DNA of 64,000 bases from Symbiodinium kawagutii (taxonomy: Eukaryota; Sar; Dinophyceae; Suessiales; Symbiodiniaceae), in contig VSDK01013039.1 in the NCBI GenBank assembly GCA_009767595.1, forward strand, positions 23,855-87,854, in the 5' to 3' direction. Of the stretch, positions 27,814 to 37,861 are shown piece after piece. The notes under the pieces were generated by a model. That model was not told where the DNA came from. It made no database searches and saw only the letters and a list, made by a program, of their open reading frames with translations. The position numbers were made by a program, and so were the translations under genes. Position 1 is the first letter of the stretch. Every line of letters starts with the position of its first letter.

Positions 27814-30800
27814 TATGAAGAGCTTGAATTCGATCGCATCTGCCAAGCCTCCGAACCGGGTGACAAAACTACCGGGTTCGCAGGCTACTCCAGTGCAAGC
27901 AGATGTGTGGAACCTTTGTTTTTCAGCTGTCTCTCGTGCACGCTGTGGACTTAGTGCACTCTTTCACACCATGCTCAAACCTTGCGTTCAGAGTCGAACG
28001 TCTCGAAAGGCAGTTTGGCCGATGCCGCTGCCCTTCCCCGAAATGCATCGCCGTGGTTCGAATCGTAAGCAGAAGGACTGCGGGCGAAAACTTGGTGTCA
28101 ACTTTGTGGTTTTGATCTTGAACTGGCTGGCTTTGGGTGGCGTGCTTCCTCATGGAACTCAATTGGGTTTGGGTGCCAAGCTCTCTGGCGTTCAGTGGGA
28201 AGCTGTTCGAAAGCTGACTCCTTTGGTGGATTCCTGGAATTCTCATGACTTGGTGGACTCTGCTGCTATGGGTCGTTCTGCACCTAAAGTGGAGAACTTG
28301 GAATTTCTTCTCCTTCAGCTCGAGCAGGAAGCTATCCCTTGTGCCTCTGGTTTGCGTTCATACTTGCACAGATACACTTCTGGTGTTCAGAATTCGTCAG
28401 GCCATTTTGGCCATCCTGGGACTGTAGTTGGGTCCCTTTCTTCAGTGGTGGATTGCGTTGCTAAGAACCTCGAACCTGATCGCTTGAACTTCCATGGCGT
28501 GCCCTCTTTCGATCCTTGCCCTTACCTTGATGATCGGAACCGTTCTCAGTATCAGCGGCCTTTGGATTTTGCTTGTGCGTTGAGTGAGCTTCCTGATGGT
28601 GTTCCCTCTGTGCGCGTGCGGGTCCCTACTCGGCTGCGTTTGCGTTTGCTTGAGAGGTTGGATCAGTCTTGTCGTCTGGCTTTGGTTCCTTTGCGAATGG
28701 TCCGGCAAGGACTCGAGAATGGCATGTTTGCGATTCCTAAGAACCAAGAACAAGACAGGCTGATCATGGATGCTAGGCCTGCAAATTGCTGCGAGGACTC
28801 CGAAGACCGTTGGATTCGCACTTTGGGCTCGGTGCACCAGTTGCTACACATCTTTCTTGAAGAACACCAAAGCATGCTGATGCACTGTGAAGACTTGCGT
28901 GATTTTTATCATGCTTTTATCATAGGTGACCAGAGGAGATCCCGTAACTGCTTGAAGCTTTGCTTTCGCCCTAGTGAGGTTAGCCACTTGCAGTGCTACA
29001 GCTCGACCTTAGCTTCTGAGGATTGGTTGGTCCCTTCGCTCAACACTATGGCGATGGGTGATACAAATGCTGTTGCCTTCGGTCAAGTCGCACACCTTTC
29101 TGTCTTGTTGCGGACTGGGGAGTTTGACTTGGCCGACTTCATTGGACTTCGGAGTAGGCCCTCCCGCAAGTCTTGGCCTTGGCACGTTGGACTTATGATT
29201 GACGACATGGTCTTGCTTGAGGCTGTTGATAGTGCTAAGCTTGGCAATGTGGAACCGTCCGTTGGAGCTTGCAAGGTGCAGCATGTCCGTGAAGCATATG
29301 AACGAGTTGGACTCCCTCGACATAGTGGCAAAGCTGTTTCTTCCGCAGTGAATGCAGAATTTTGGGGTGTTGAAGTTGATGGTTTGGCTGGTCGCGTTCG
29401 CCCTTCATTGAAACGGCTGATTCCCTTGGTGCACATTTTGCTGCGTGTCATACGGTTGCGTGCTTGCACTGTCAGTCTATTGGAGGTGCTTTCTGGGTCC
29501 CTTGTGTCTGCGTTCCAGCTCAAACGTCGTTTCATGTCCTCCCTGCAAGAGATCTATGCTGCTCAAAGGGGTCGCAAACGGAGCGATATCGTTTCCCTCT
29601 CTCCTCAGTTGCTTGATGAACTGTTCGTGAGCGTTGGACTTTTGGTGCTCACTGAGATCGATCTTCGTTTGACTCCTGCTCCTTGGATTCTTGCTTCTGA
29701 TGCGTCCTCTTCGAGTCGCGCCTCTGTGATTGCTCCCGTGGGAAAGCAGTTCGTGCAGGAGGCTCAGAGATATGGACTTCAGAAGGGGCTTTGGAATCGC
29801 CTCATGTCTCCTGCTGCTGCCTACTTAAGGGAGAAGGGTCTGGCTTCCGAGTGTGATGCAGAATTGCCTGATAAAGAGTATGACATGCATCCGTTGTGGG
29901 AGGAAGTCGTTAGCACCCAGCAGTTCCAGCCTTTCACCTTTGCATCCAACTGCCGCAAACGGAAGCACATCAATCTCAGGGAAATCCAAGCAGCCCTTGA
30001 AGCCGAAGCTGAGTTAGGTCGGTTGAGCCCTGATAGCTACTATGTTCATCTTCAAGATTCTCAGGTGTCTCTCGCTAGCTTAGTCAAAGGCAGGTCTTCA
30101 TCCTATGAAGTAAATCAACTCCTCAAGCATTCGATCCCTTCGCATGTCACTGGGAATGTTCGGCCTTTCTATGGTTTCGTCCGCTCAAAGCTGAATCCGT
30201 CAGATGACCCAACAAGGAAAGCAGAGATTCGAAAACCTCGACGGGCTTCCTCGACTTGGATGAACGATGCTCTCCTTGGAGAATTTTCAGGTATGGATTC
30301 TTTCTTAGCGCAGCAAGGTTTGGATGTTAGAGGCATGTCTGGTCTCCCTGATGTCAGTGAGCTGTGGCCAGACTTGGATGTGCATGATCTCTCGTCCCGA
30401 GAGATGAAATCTTGTCGAGGTAAGCAACGCAGAAAGCAGAGAACAAATGGCGGTCTTGTGCCGTCGCAGATGATCGGCCCCGTGCTTCTCTCTGAAAGCA
30501 ACAAAGCAGAGTGTTCAGCATCCGTTGGTAGGAGTAGACTAAAGGAGCCTTTTGCTCACCCTTCGGTCGACAAAGTCCCGGAGGTTGAGTTTTCTGCCAC
30601 TAAAGAAATCGCTAGTTGTGCTCCGGCCGAATTCAGCAAAGCATCCGTCGATAGGGAGGTAGGTCCTAGCAATGCATCCGTCGATAGGAGTAGGACCTTA
30701 GAGGTTTCTAGCCAACTTCTGGGGGACCAAGTCCTGGGAGCTGGTTTGATGGCAGCATCCGCTTCGAGTGACCTCCCTGTTTCAAGTGATAGTTTAGCTC

Positions 30801-32668
30801 AACAAAGAAATCCTACCTGGTCAGTCGTAGTTTCCAAGTTGAAGCAGTTCAGGCGGGATCAGTTCATCTTCGGAAGGAAGTTCAAAAACTTAGACGAGGC
30901 GTTGGCTTCAGGACCAGGGGTTCTTGATCTGTTCTCAGGTGCCCGAGGGTTCAGCCGAGCCTTCATCGACATTGCAGACTCCTGGAGCTTGTGTTTCGAC
31001 ATCGGCCACCACCCTGACGAAGACTTGCACAGGCGGGATGCCCAGCTAGTACTTCAGGAACTCCTCTTAGGTGGGGCGTTTCGAGCCATGGCAGCTTCGC
31101 CCGTTTGCGCTTCTTTTTCCACTGCGATAACTCCTCCTTGGCGGACATTGGAGTTTCCAGGTGGGAGGCCTGACTTGGGAGCTTTGCAACGTTTGAAAAT
31201 CGACCAAGGGCACTTGCAGCTGAGTTTCGTCTTGACCTTAGTCAAGATCTGCGTGAGGCTACGAATCACTTTCTGGGTCGAAAATCCGGATCCGTCATGG
31301 TTTTGGAGGCAGCCTGGAAAGCTGTCATGGGACGACGTTTTGGCTGACGATACTGTGGGGGACTTTCGACTGGATCAATGCAGGTTTGGTACAGCCTGGC
31401 GCAAGCGCACCAGGTTCAGGACTAACTCTGCCCTGCGTGGTCAACGTGTTCTGTGTCGATGCAAGAAGCCCCACGTAGTTTTGCGTGGGCGGTGCCGTGA
31501 GAAAAAGATGAACTATACAAAGTTAGCTGAACACTATCCCAGGAAGCTCTGCAAGTTACTGGCCGCTGTGGTGGCCAACGATCTTGGACTTTTGCCTGGA
31601 AGACGAAAGCTGGTGATTGATGACTGCGCCAAGTGCTGCAGCATGAGGATTGGAGAGGCCTCTCATCCGGGACCTCGCAGAGCTGCCGGCCATCAAGAAA
31701 AACGGCAAGGCCGACTTGAAGATGTCGAGCTCCTTGAACCTCAGACCGTGGCCATGCGAGCTCGTTTCTGGACTACTTTCCGCACATGGCTGGACGAAGG
31801 GCTAGGACGAGATGTAGCTGAGACGGTTCAGTCGAATCCTTTGCTGCTGGTCCGAGCCTTGGAAGAGTATGGTAGTCTGGAGTATGCTGCAGGTACGCCC
31901 TTGTACTATTACCGGCAGCTGCTGGCCCATGGCCAACGAGAATTCCCGCTGACAAAGCCTCACATGGCAATAGCTTGGCGTGTGGTATCGAAGTGGGAGT
32001 TGTTGGAGCCAGTCCAGCATCGGCCTCCGATTCCTGAGCCGTTGGTTTGGGCTATGGCCAGCTTGGCACTTAGCTGGGGATGGCCTCTTTTTGCTGCAGC
32101 CTTGCTTGCGTGTTTTTATGGTATTTGCCGCATTGGCGAAGTTTTGTCTGCTGAGCGGCGTTGTCTTCTGACTCCGGAAGATTTGCTGTCGGATGCTCAA
32201 GTGATATACCTGAAGATCAGCAAACCTAAAACTCGCAGCCGTGGTCCATCCGTGCAGTACAGTACAATTTCCGAAAAGCAGATCGTCGAATTTCTGGGCG
32301 AGATTTGGCAGCAGCTTCCTCCAGGAGCTCGCCTTTATCCTAGCAGTCCCTCGAATTTCAGACGACGATGGAACGCCTTGCTACAGGCTTTAGGTGTTCA
32401 GACGTGGCATCGATTGACTCCTGGATCTCTCAGAGGAGGGGGATGTGTGGCGGCCCACAGAAAAGGGATTGCGATTCATGATTTGCTGTGGCGGATGCGA
32501 CTCCAGCATACTCGGACCTTGGGTTTCTATTTGCAGGAGACCACAGCTGAAAGTGTTTTACCTGCCCTTTCGAAAGAGTGNNNNNNNNNNGAGTGTCGCG
32601 AAACCATCCTGGCCCTCCGGTCTTTGTTGCCCTTTCTTATGAAAGCATACAGCAGCGCACAGTTTTAG
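27794..32668 (+). CDS. YR retroelement polyprotein: RT, RNase H, cytosine-C5 methyltransferase, tyrosine recombinase
   Basis: The 1624-codon frame overlaps gag by 20 nt in another phase. Reverse transcriptase: motif A EDLRDFYHAF with D367, motif C MIDDMVLL with D470/D471. RNase H: D636, E730 (NLREIQ), D755, D804 (NPSDDPTR). Methyltransferase: motif I VLDLFSGARGFSRAF from 1043, motif IV SPVCASFS with catalytic-type C1105, motif VI ENP at 1163-1165, motif VIII-like QCRFGTAWRKRTRF from 1195. Tyrosine recombinase: R1446 (CRIGE), K near 1474-1479, R1547 (TPGSLRGGG), H1572 and Y1579. DIRS elements usually carry a Dam-like adenine methyltransferase; here the domain is C5-cytosine type. A 10-N gap (32581-32590) lies just after the catalytic Tyr and leaves the last residues uncertain. 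Confidence 0.85.
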   Translation: MGEGKVDMKSLNSIASAKPPNRVTKLPGSQATPVQADVWNLCFSAVSRARCGLSALFHTMLKPCVQSRTSRKAVWPMPLPFPEMHRRGSNRKQKDCGRKLGVNFVVLILNWLALGGVLPHGTQLGLGAKLSGVQWEAVRKLTPLVDSWNSHDLVDSAAMGRSAPKVENLEFLLLQLEQEAIPCASGLRSYLHRYTSGVQNSSGHFGHPGTVVGSLSSVVDCVAKNLEPDRLNFHGVPSFDPCPYLDDRNRSQYQRPLDFACALSELPDGVPSVRVRVPTRLRLRLLERLDQSCRLALVPLRMVRQGLENGMFAIPKNQEQDRLIMDARPANCCEDSEDRWIRTLGSVHQLLHIFLEEHQSMLMHCEDLRDFYHAFIIGDQRRSRNCLKLCFRPSEVSHLQCYSSTLASEDWLVPSLNTMAMGDTNAVAFGQVAHLSVLLRTGEFDLADFIGLRSRPSRKSWPWHVGLMIDDMVLLEAVDSAKLGNVEPSVGACKVQHVREAYERVGLPRHSGKAVSSAVNAEFWGVEVDGLAGRVRPSLKRLIPLVHILLRVIRLRACTVSLLEVLSGSLVSAFQLKRRFMSSLQEIYAAQRGRKRSDIVSLSPQLLDELFVSVGLLVLTEIDLRLTPAPWILASDASSSSRASVIAPVGKQFVQEAQRYGLQKGLWNRLMSPAAAYLREKGLASECDAELPDKEYDMHPLWEEVVSTQQFQPFTFASNCRKRKHINLREIQAALEAEAELGRLSPDSYYVHLQDSQVSLASLVKGRSSSYEVNQLLKHSIPSHVTGNVRPFYGFVRSKLNPSDDPTRKAEIRKPRRASSTWMNDALLGEFSGMDSFLAQQGLDVRGMSGLPDVSELWPDLDVHDLSSREMKSCRGKQRRKQRTNGGLVPSQMIGPVLLSESNKAECSASVGRSRLKEPFAHPSVDKVPEVEFSATKEIASCAPAEFSKASVDREVGPSNASVDRSRTLEVSSQLLGDQVLGAGLMAASASSDLPVSSDSLAQQRNPTWSVVVSKLKQFRRDQFIFGRKFKNLDEALASGPGVLDLFSGARGFSRAFIDIADSWSLCFDIGHHPDEDLHRRDAQLVLQELLLGGAFRAMAASPVCASFSTAITPPWRTLEFPGGRPDLGALQRLKIDQGHLQLSFVLTLVKICVRLRITFWVENPDPSWFWRQPGKLSWDDVLADDTVGDFRLDQCRFGTAWRKRTRFRTNSALRGQRVLCRCKKPHVVLRGRCREKKMNYTKLAEHYPRKLCKLLAAVVANDLGLLPGRRKLVIDDCAKCCSMRIGEASHPGPRRAAGHQEKRQGRLEDVELLEPQTVAMRARFWTTFRTWLDEGLGRDVAETVQSNPLLLVRALEEYGSLEYAAGTPLYYYRQLLAHGQREFPLTKPHMAIAWRVVSKWELLEPVQHRPPIPEPLVWAMASLALSWGWPLFAAALLACFYGICRIGEVLSAERRCLLTPEDLLSDAQVIYLKISKPKTRSRGPSVQYSTISEKQIVEFLGEIWQQLPPGARLYPSSPSNFRRRWNALLQALGVQTWHRLTPGSLRGGGCVAAHRKGIAIHDLLWRMRLQHTRTLGFYLQETTAESVLPALSKEXXXXECRETILALRSLLPFLMKAYSSAQF
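32581..32590. other. Assembly gap (10 N) inside recombinase ORF
   Basis: Ten N flanked on both sides by GAGTG, suggesting overlapping contig ends rather than real missing sequence. Confidence 0.9.
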
Positions 32669-32718
32669 CGTGACTAGTCACTGCCTTTCTTTTAGCTGTA
32701 GGCTGCTGGAGTTTTGTG

Positions 32719-32860
32719 GAATGGCGGTGACTCCATCCACGATTTAACTTTTTAGCTGGCCAGCTATGCGACATGAGGAAAGCCGCAAAGGACACAGACT
32801 AGCAGAGCTGGTGTGAAAAAGCAGCAGCTCAGCAGAGAGCAGGAAGAGAGGGACAACATG
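32719..32860 (+). repeat. Split direct repeat B1
   Basis: It begins GAATGGCGGTGACTCC and ends GGGACAACATG; 142 bp, two differences from B2. It sits 50 bp after the polyprotein stop. Confidence 0.9.
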
Positions 32861-32903
32861 CAGAACTCATGTTTTCCCAATTGGACTGCAGCTGTTCATT
32901 CTC
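32858..32903 (+). repeat. Split direct repeat A2
   Basis: Identical to A1 (25301-25346) and joined to B1 through a shared ATG. A 14-bp C-rich linker (32904-32917) separates it from B2. Confidence 0.9.
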
Positions 32904-32917
32904 CCCACCCGCCTCCC

Positions 32918-33059
32918 GAATGGCGGTGACTCCATCCACGATTTAACTTTTTAGCTGGCCAGCTATGCGACATGAAGAATGCCGCAAAGGACACAGACTA
33001 GCAGAGCTGGTGTGAAAAAGCAGCAGCTCAGCAGAGAGCAGGAAGAGAGGGACAACATG
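32918..33059 (+). repeat. Split direct repeat B2
   Basis: Second copy of B, ending ACAACATG at the right boundary of the element; flanking DNA begins GTTATAAAT. Confidence 0.9.
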
Positions 33060-33634
33060 GTTATAAATACTTGGGGATCCCATTCGGTCATCCACTGGCT
33101 AATAGGATCATTTCTAATGGTCATCGAATTTAGAAACACAAATTGGGGATCTCAATGGCTAAAACTATTTGACTATTCTAAGGTTGTTTCTTTCAAAGCT
33201 TTGTTATAGCTTGGTAAGCCCCCACCACTCCGAACTTGTTGGATGCCAGAAAGCAGTGCTCAGGATACCGTAATCAGTGTCTTTGGTGCCCAGCAAATGG
33301 AAGCATTTAGGCGAGGGCGGCGGGATGTTATGAGGAGTGGTGAGTCTTGATCCTAGAGACTACAGTTGAGAATAGTGAAGAGTTAAAATAGTTGAATTGT
33401 TGAACAGTAGAACAGTTGAATATTGAAGAGTGAGTAGTGACAATAGTGACTACTAAGTTCAATAGTGAATATGGTTTGCGGATTGGTGATATCGATAACT
33501 TGCTAGGCTTTGTGAGATTCTACCAAAAAGTTAAATAAAGAGCGGAGTGCTGGTGGTATCTCCGCTATGCATGGTGAGCGGTGATCGCAGTGGTTTATAG
33601 TGGTGAGAACTTGTCAGGCTGATGTTGGTTACAG
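33060..33634. other. Flank of YR retroelement with one exon-like island
   Basis: AT-rich. A plus-strand island (33243-33344) reads MPESSAQDTVISVFGAQQ and on to a donor-like AGTG|GTGAGT. A second frame is also open, so the coding frame is unsure. Confidence 0.35.
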
Positions 33635-33699
33635 AGATTGTCCCCCATGAAGTGATCAAACTTGAGACCAGCCATGGGCATGTTGGAGACGTGGCTCAG
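33635..33699 (+). CDS. Exon-like island
   Basis: TTACAG|AG ATT GTC CCC... reads IVPHEVIKLETSHGHVGDVAQ and ends CTCAG|GTGCAAG. Both splice ends are good; the protein is unrecognised. Confidence 0.4.
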
Positions 33700-33962
33700 G
33701 TGCAAGTATGATGCTCCCCTAGATAGGAAAATCATGATATCCAACTTCTGGGAAACCTTATTAATCATTGTTTACCTGTACGAAACAGCCATGGTTGACC
33801 TCGATTCTCCGTTGTTTCGCCCACATTCTCCGACACAGAAATTGACGTTTTTCCATGGCAAAAAAGGGTGCGAGATTGAGCCTTTTATGCAGCTAATGCT
33901 GGAGCACCAAAGCGCGAATCCTTGGTGATGCTCAAGGGGGTAACCATGGCAACGGATATGGC

Positions 33963-34058
33963 GGTATCTCAAAACAGGGGAACCCAACAATAATGGATGG
34001 TTTATTGCTACTAATGGTTAACATGGGATGATTTGGAGGACCCCTATTTTGAGGAACC
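33963..34058. mobile_element. Short inverted-repeat element, family M1
   Basis: GGTATCTCAAAACAGGGG at the left, CCCCTATTTTGAGGAACC at the right, core GGTTTATTGCTAC ... GGGATGATTTGG. Confidence 0.75.
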
Positions 34059-35934
34059 ATCATAGCTTTAAAGATTGACTATGATGATCCGTTGATCCTG
34101 TTTCAAATGGCTGAGAATGATTAGCTTTGTGGAATGACCAAGAGGCATTTGGATGTCTTTGACAGACATTGAAAGATCCTGCTCCATGGTTGGGCCGCCT
34201 TTTTAGGCATCGAAAAGCAGCGGCTGGAAACGTTACAGCCCACGTGCTCGAAATGCAAAATCAATCAGCTATACTTTGCTTATTTCCAAGCTGTTTACTA
34301 CTTGGATGATCATCCCCCTTAGTAACTGGTTAGTAGCCATGCCTGCCAGCACTAAACCTGGCCACCTGGGCCCTCTTTAGGCTCCCAATCAGCTCCAGGG
34401 ATGCCTCTCACGGCTCCTTCTTTTAAGACAAGGCGCGCGCGCGCGCCGATGTCTCCTCGAAATTGTGTTCACAAGATCATGGAAAAACCTGCTGCAGCAG
34501 TCTCTAAGGGAAAAAGTCCTTTTCTCAAGCTGCCATAGCATGAGACAATGTTATTCATAGCTATTTGATAAATAGTAACAGTACTAACTATTCCTAAGAA
34601 AAGCTGTCAGGATTACAATACTGAAAATAGTTTGAGATCCTGCTGCATCGTTAATTTGTGTGACGAATTGTTAATAGCCCAATGGTCACGAGTATTGTCA
34701 CTATGATGGTGCTAGTTGGCCTGTTCCAAAGGGTAAACATTGCGGAGTGTAGTGACGTGTGCAAACTCTCAGGTGCGTACATGATGATATGCCATATGAT
34801 TGAGCATTGACAACCTTTATTCACCATCGATTCACCATAATCAACTAGGATCAACCGAGACTATTGGCCATGATGGAGCACGGACAGTATTCACCATCGT
34901 CTTTGGTTAGGTTAGATGTTCAACATGATGGGGTGCGCTGACCCGCGCCCAGACAGGGGGCGTGGACATGAAGAAATGGTCTGGGCAATGGTTGTGATGG
35001 GAGGAATTTTGATATGGCCGGCAGAGAACACTCAATTCCCAGTGACCGATGGTTGAACGAACAAAGTTGTTAGTTAGGAATGGGATACCACATGCTAGAT
35101 AATTAAGTGAAGTTAATTTGAGTGAATATGATCACTTGTTGCTTGTGTACTGGTAGTCCGGGCTTTTGACACATTCTCATGTAGCACCAATTGACCGAGC
35201 CTTTGAGTGATGGTATTCTGTGGTGTCCTTTGCTTGTAGTGGATTCCAGGTGCAAAAGGACACGGGGAAAAGTTTCCGGAAATTAAAGCAAGCAAAAGAA
35301 ATACCGCTTACTGCCACAGGTATCACTAGATTATCACGGTTGCCTTTGAGATACATGTGTCAAGCGACCATTGTGACTGGTGATCTATATTATATTGAAT
35401 TGCTTGTTATACAATGGTTGCCACTGGTTAAGTGTGGTTAACATGGTTGGTTGGATGGGTAATTGATTCATTGGTACTCATGGGTTGTTGTTGCCAGTTG
35501 CGCACAGACTGCAAAATTATCAATAACCAGCATGGTTTTTTATAGTAAGGAAATCTACGGGACCAGTTCTTCCTCACCTTCTTGTGGATTGATCCCGGTT
35601 GTGCGCACAGAAGATGGGATACAGAATGCAACAAAAGGATTAACCAACCAGGTCATTTTTGTATCATTTGTTTAACAATCAAAACATGTCGTTCTTTCTC
35701 CCAAAACAACAATCCTCTTTCTCTTGAGAAATTGATCTCCCAACGAACTCACGAACGTGACTCCTGACATGGTGGAACCTCAGCTTTGCACTTCAGGAGT
35801 GGAACTACCAAGTGGCACAGGAAATGGGTTTGCTGAAGCATCCACCATTGGCTTTGCCCAGCTGGAACCATACTGGTGAGGATCCTTTGGAGGACACGCT
35901 GCGGGGTATGCTCTGGTTGATGGATAGATGTTGA
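34059..35934. other. Gene-poor stretch
   Basis: AT-rich with a GC-alternating tract at 34434-34448 (possible Z-DNA). A possible exon at about 35765-35900 reads WNLSFALQEWNYQVAQEMGL, LKHPPLALPSWNHTGEDP on the plus strand. Nothing else is supported. Confidence 0.35.
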
Positions 35935-36100
35935 TGAACAGCTGCACACCAAGAACCGTGACTCATGGGTGTCAGCCAAAGAAATCATGACCTGGACTAA
36001 TGTTGGACTTAAGAAGGAACTCTGGTGTAATATTGAGGGCATTCTTAAAGGAAAATGCCAAGGATATGCTATGTTTCCTGGTGTTAATCCGCCTTTCGGA
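35935..36100 (+). CDS. Exon-like island directly before an M2 element
   Basis: It reads EQLHTKNRDSWVSAKEIMTW, TNVGLKKELWCNIEGILKG and CQGYAMFPGVNPPFG, and stops at the first base of the inverted-repeat element at 36101. The protein is unrecognised. Confidence 0.4.
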
Positions 36101-36220
36101 TATGGCTGTGGGGCAAAGCCTCCCGTACCCCTGGTTCCCCATCATTCGCCACTGTTTTCCCTATTTTTGCTGGTTATCCTCCCCCATTATTGGTTGGTTA
36201 ATCTTGACCCATAGCCATAT
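36101..36220. mobile_element. Short inverted-repeat element, family M2, between two exon islands
   Basis: ATGGCTGTGGGGCAAAG at the left, CTTGACCCATAGCCAT at the right, about 120 bp. It carries GGTTCCCCAT and CCCCTGGTTCC in inverse to the copies at 54353 and 57764. Coding-like sequence lies directly on both sides. Confidence 0.7.
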
Positions 36221-36413
36221 AGCATGGGCATTGGAACGTCTCATGGATAGGAAGGCGCCAGATGGGGACAGGGCTTCGTTTCGGCTGGCACCTCCAGCAG
36301 TTTCCGCAGGGCACCATGGACCCATGCGCTGCGCCGGGACAGGAAGTGTTGCACCCGTCTCCGGAAGATCCCGTGGTTTACTATGGCCCGGGACACAGAC
36401 CGACTCTGCGAAG
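36221..36413 (+). CDS. Exon-like island
   Basis: GC-rich, two open frames; the more protein-like contains QQFPQGTMDPCAAPGQEVLH and PEDPVVYYGPGHRPTLRR. It ends with a strong donor, CGAAG|GTAAGC. Unrecognised. Confidence 0.45.
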
Positions 36414-36528
36414 GTAAGCAAAACAAAGAACTGAGTTGTGAGTGGTTATGATCAACATTAATTAAGCATGATAATTACTGGTTAGTCATTAACAACTGCT
36501 TGGTTGACTTGCGTATATTTTTCATGAC

Positions 36529-36668
36529 GGGGTTGACCGAGCCTGTGGACAACTCGAAGGAGTCTCAGCAGAGTTTCATGATCAGAGTTCTCAGTACCGG
36601 CAGCAGGAAACTGCGCTGCGAGCCGCATCCTTGTTGAGACTGCCATGTGGCACCTTGAAACTCCTTTG
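36529..36668 (+). CDS. Exon-like island
   Basis: It reads DRACGQLEGVSAEFHDQSSQ, YRQQETALRAASLLRLPCGT and ends TTTG|GTTAGT. It follows TTTTTCATGACGGGG, a fragment of family M3. Same strand as its neighbours; unrecognised. Confidence 0.45.
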
Positions 36669-37861
36669 GTTAGTAATCTGTAACAGTTGGTGATGGGAAA
36701 CGACCAACTTCTAACCATTGATATTGGTTGACTATAACAGGGTCTAATGACCAACAAGAGTAATGGTTGATGAAGTTGATGACAGCGAACAGTGGCCAAC
36801 ACAATGTGCAATCAGAGTGGGAGGATGTGTGAGGAGGTTTATTCCACCTGGCTGCAAACATTAATGATGCATTAGCATTTCCTCCCCTTTGATACTTGCA
36901 TTTACTAGAGTACGATATCACTCCAACCTTGCACTGACATTACTAGAGTACAGTATCGAAGCAATTTTGATGACTAATGAACTACAATATACTATAGTCA
37001 TTGTTGTGAAACATAATTATACTTCATACTATGCTTAGTAATACGATGATCAACAAATAATTCCTCACTTCGTTTCTCCAAGCCCAAGTCTTTCCGCTTT
37101 GTGCCCCCAGCGACTTGATGAGGTGACAAGGTTTACCTGCGCGTCTTCCATGGGATGTACATGGATGTCCAGGGGCGTAAGGCGAATTTCCAGCCGAGTG
37201 GTGCTCCCAGGGCCCGGTTCCAGGTTGAAAGTTACACAAGTTAGGCTTGGAAGCGCATGATGATGGTGCCAGGAGCTCTTTGCTTGGGCACCTTTACCAA
37301 AAGTTTGTTTATTATTTACAAAATAATAGTGTTTATTATTATACCACAAGTTTATTTTTTATTTACCAAAATTTGTTTTTTATGCATTATTTTAGCTCAT
37401 AATGTTACTATCTTCTTTGCAAAATAACGAATGACACATGGAGCTCAGCTGCTAGGAGGTGAGCAAAATGGCTCGGAACCTTTCTCAGCGATGTCCTTGC
37501 AAGCCATGTCATTGGTGAGCCAGTTATGAAGGACCACCATCTACAGGGTATCAAAGGGGTCGGTGAATTCTCAGTGTTTGAACATTTATATGTGCATGGT
37601 CTGCCAAATGGACTAGGAGCACCTGAAAACTGCGCGATGATCAGCTGCGAATCTGTCCGCCAGACCGGTTCCAGCCTGAAGCAAGAGCCAAAATGCTGTG
37701 GGCACTGCCATTCAGAATCCTCAAACAATATGGAGGTGTTTCAATTTGAAACCGGATGGTTTGAAGAAATAGATTTGAAAAAAATATACAAGAAACAAAG
37801 CTCCATCGCATGGTCCCCAGGTAATTCTCAGTAGCACAGCTACGGACTCCCGGTCATCGCC
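36669..37861. other. Gene-poor stretch upstream of the 7TM gene
   Basis: A GC-rich island at 37075-37255 is open on both strands. On the minus strand it reads NLEPGPGSTTRLEIRLTPLD and ends CGCAG|GTAAAC. Nothing else is supported. Confidence 0.35.

Larger units (their letters stand above)
25301..33059 (+). mobile_element. Tyrosine-recombinase retroelement (DIRS/Ngaro/PAT-like) with split direct repeats
   Basis: A 46-bp repeat A occurs at 25301-25346 and 32858-32903. A 142-bp repeat B occurs at 32719-32860 and 32918-33059 with two mismatches. The order A1-body-B1-A2-B2 is the split-direct-repeat layout known from PAT/Kangaroo/Ngaro elements, which integrate by tyrosine recombinase from a circle. 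Each boundary and the internal B1/A2 joint carries ATG (25301-25303, 32858-32860, 33057-33059), the likely crossover triplet. The body encodes a membrane ORF, gag-like protein and a polyprotein ending in a tyrosine recombinase, fitting the repeat layout. Two mismatches in 142 bp suggest recent activity, although gag has one stop. Confidence 0.9.

Noticed and set aside
34434-34448. Alternating GC tract as a regulatory element
   Set aside because: Only about 15 bp. Z-DNA is possible, but nothing nearby suggests a function.
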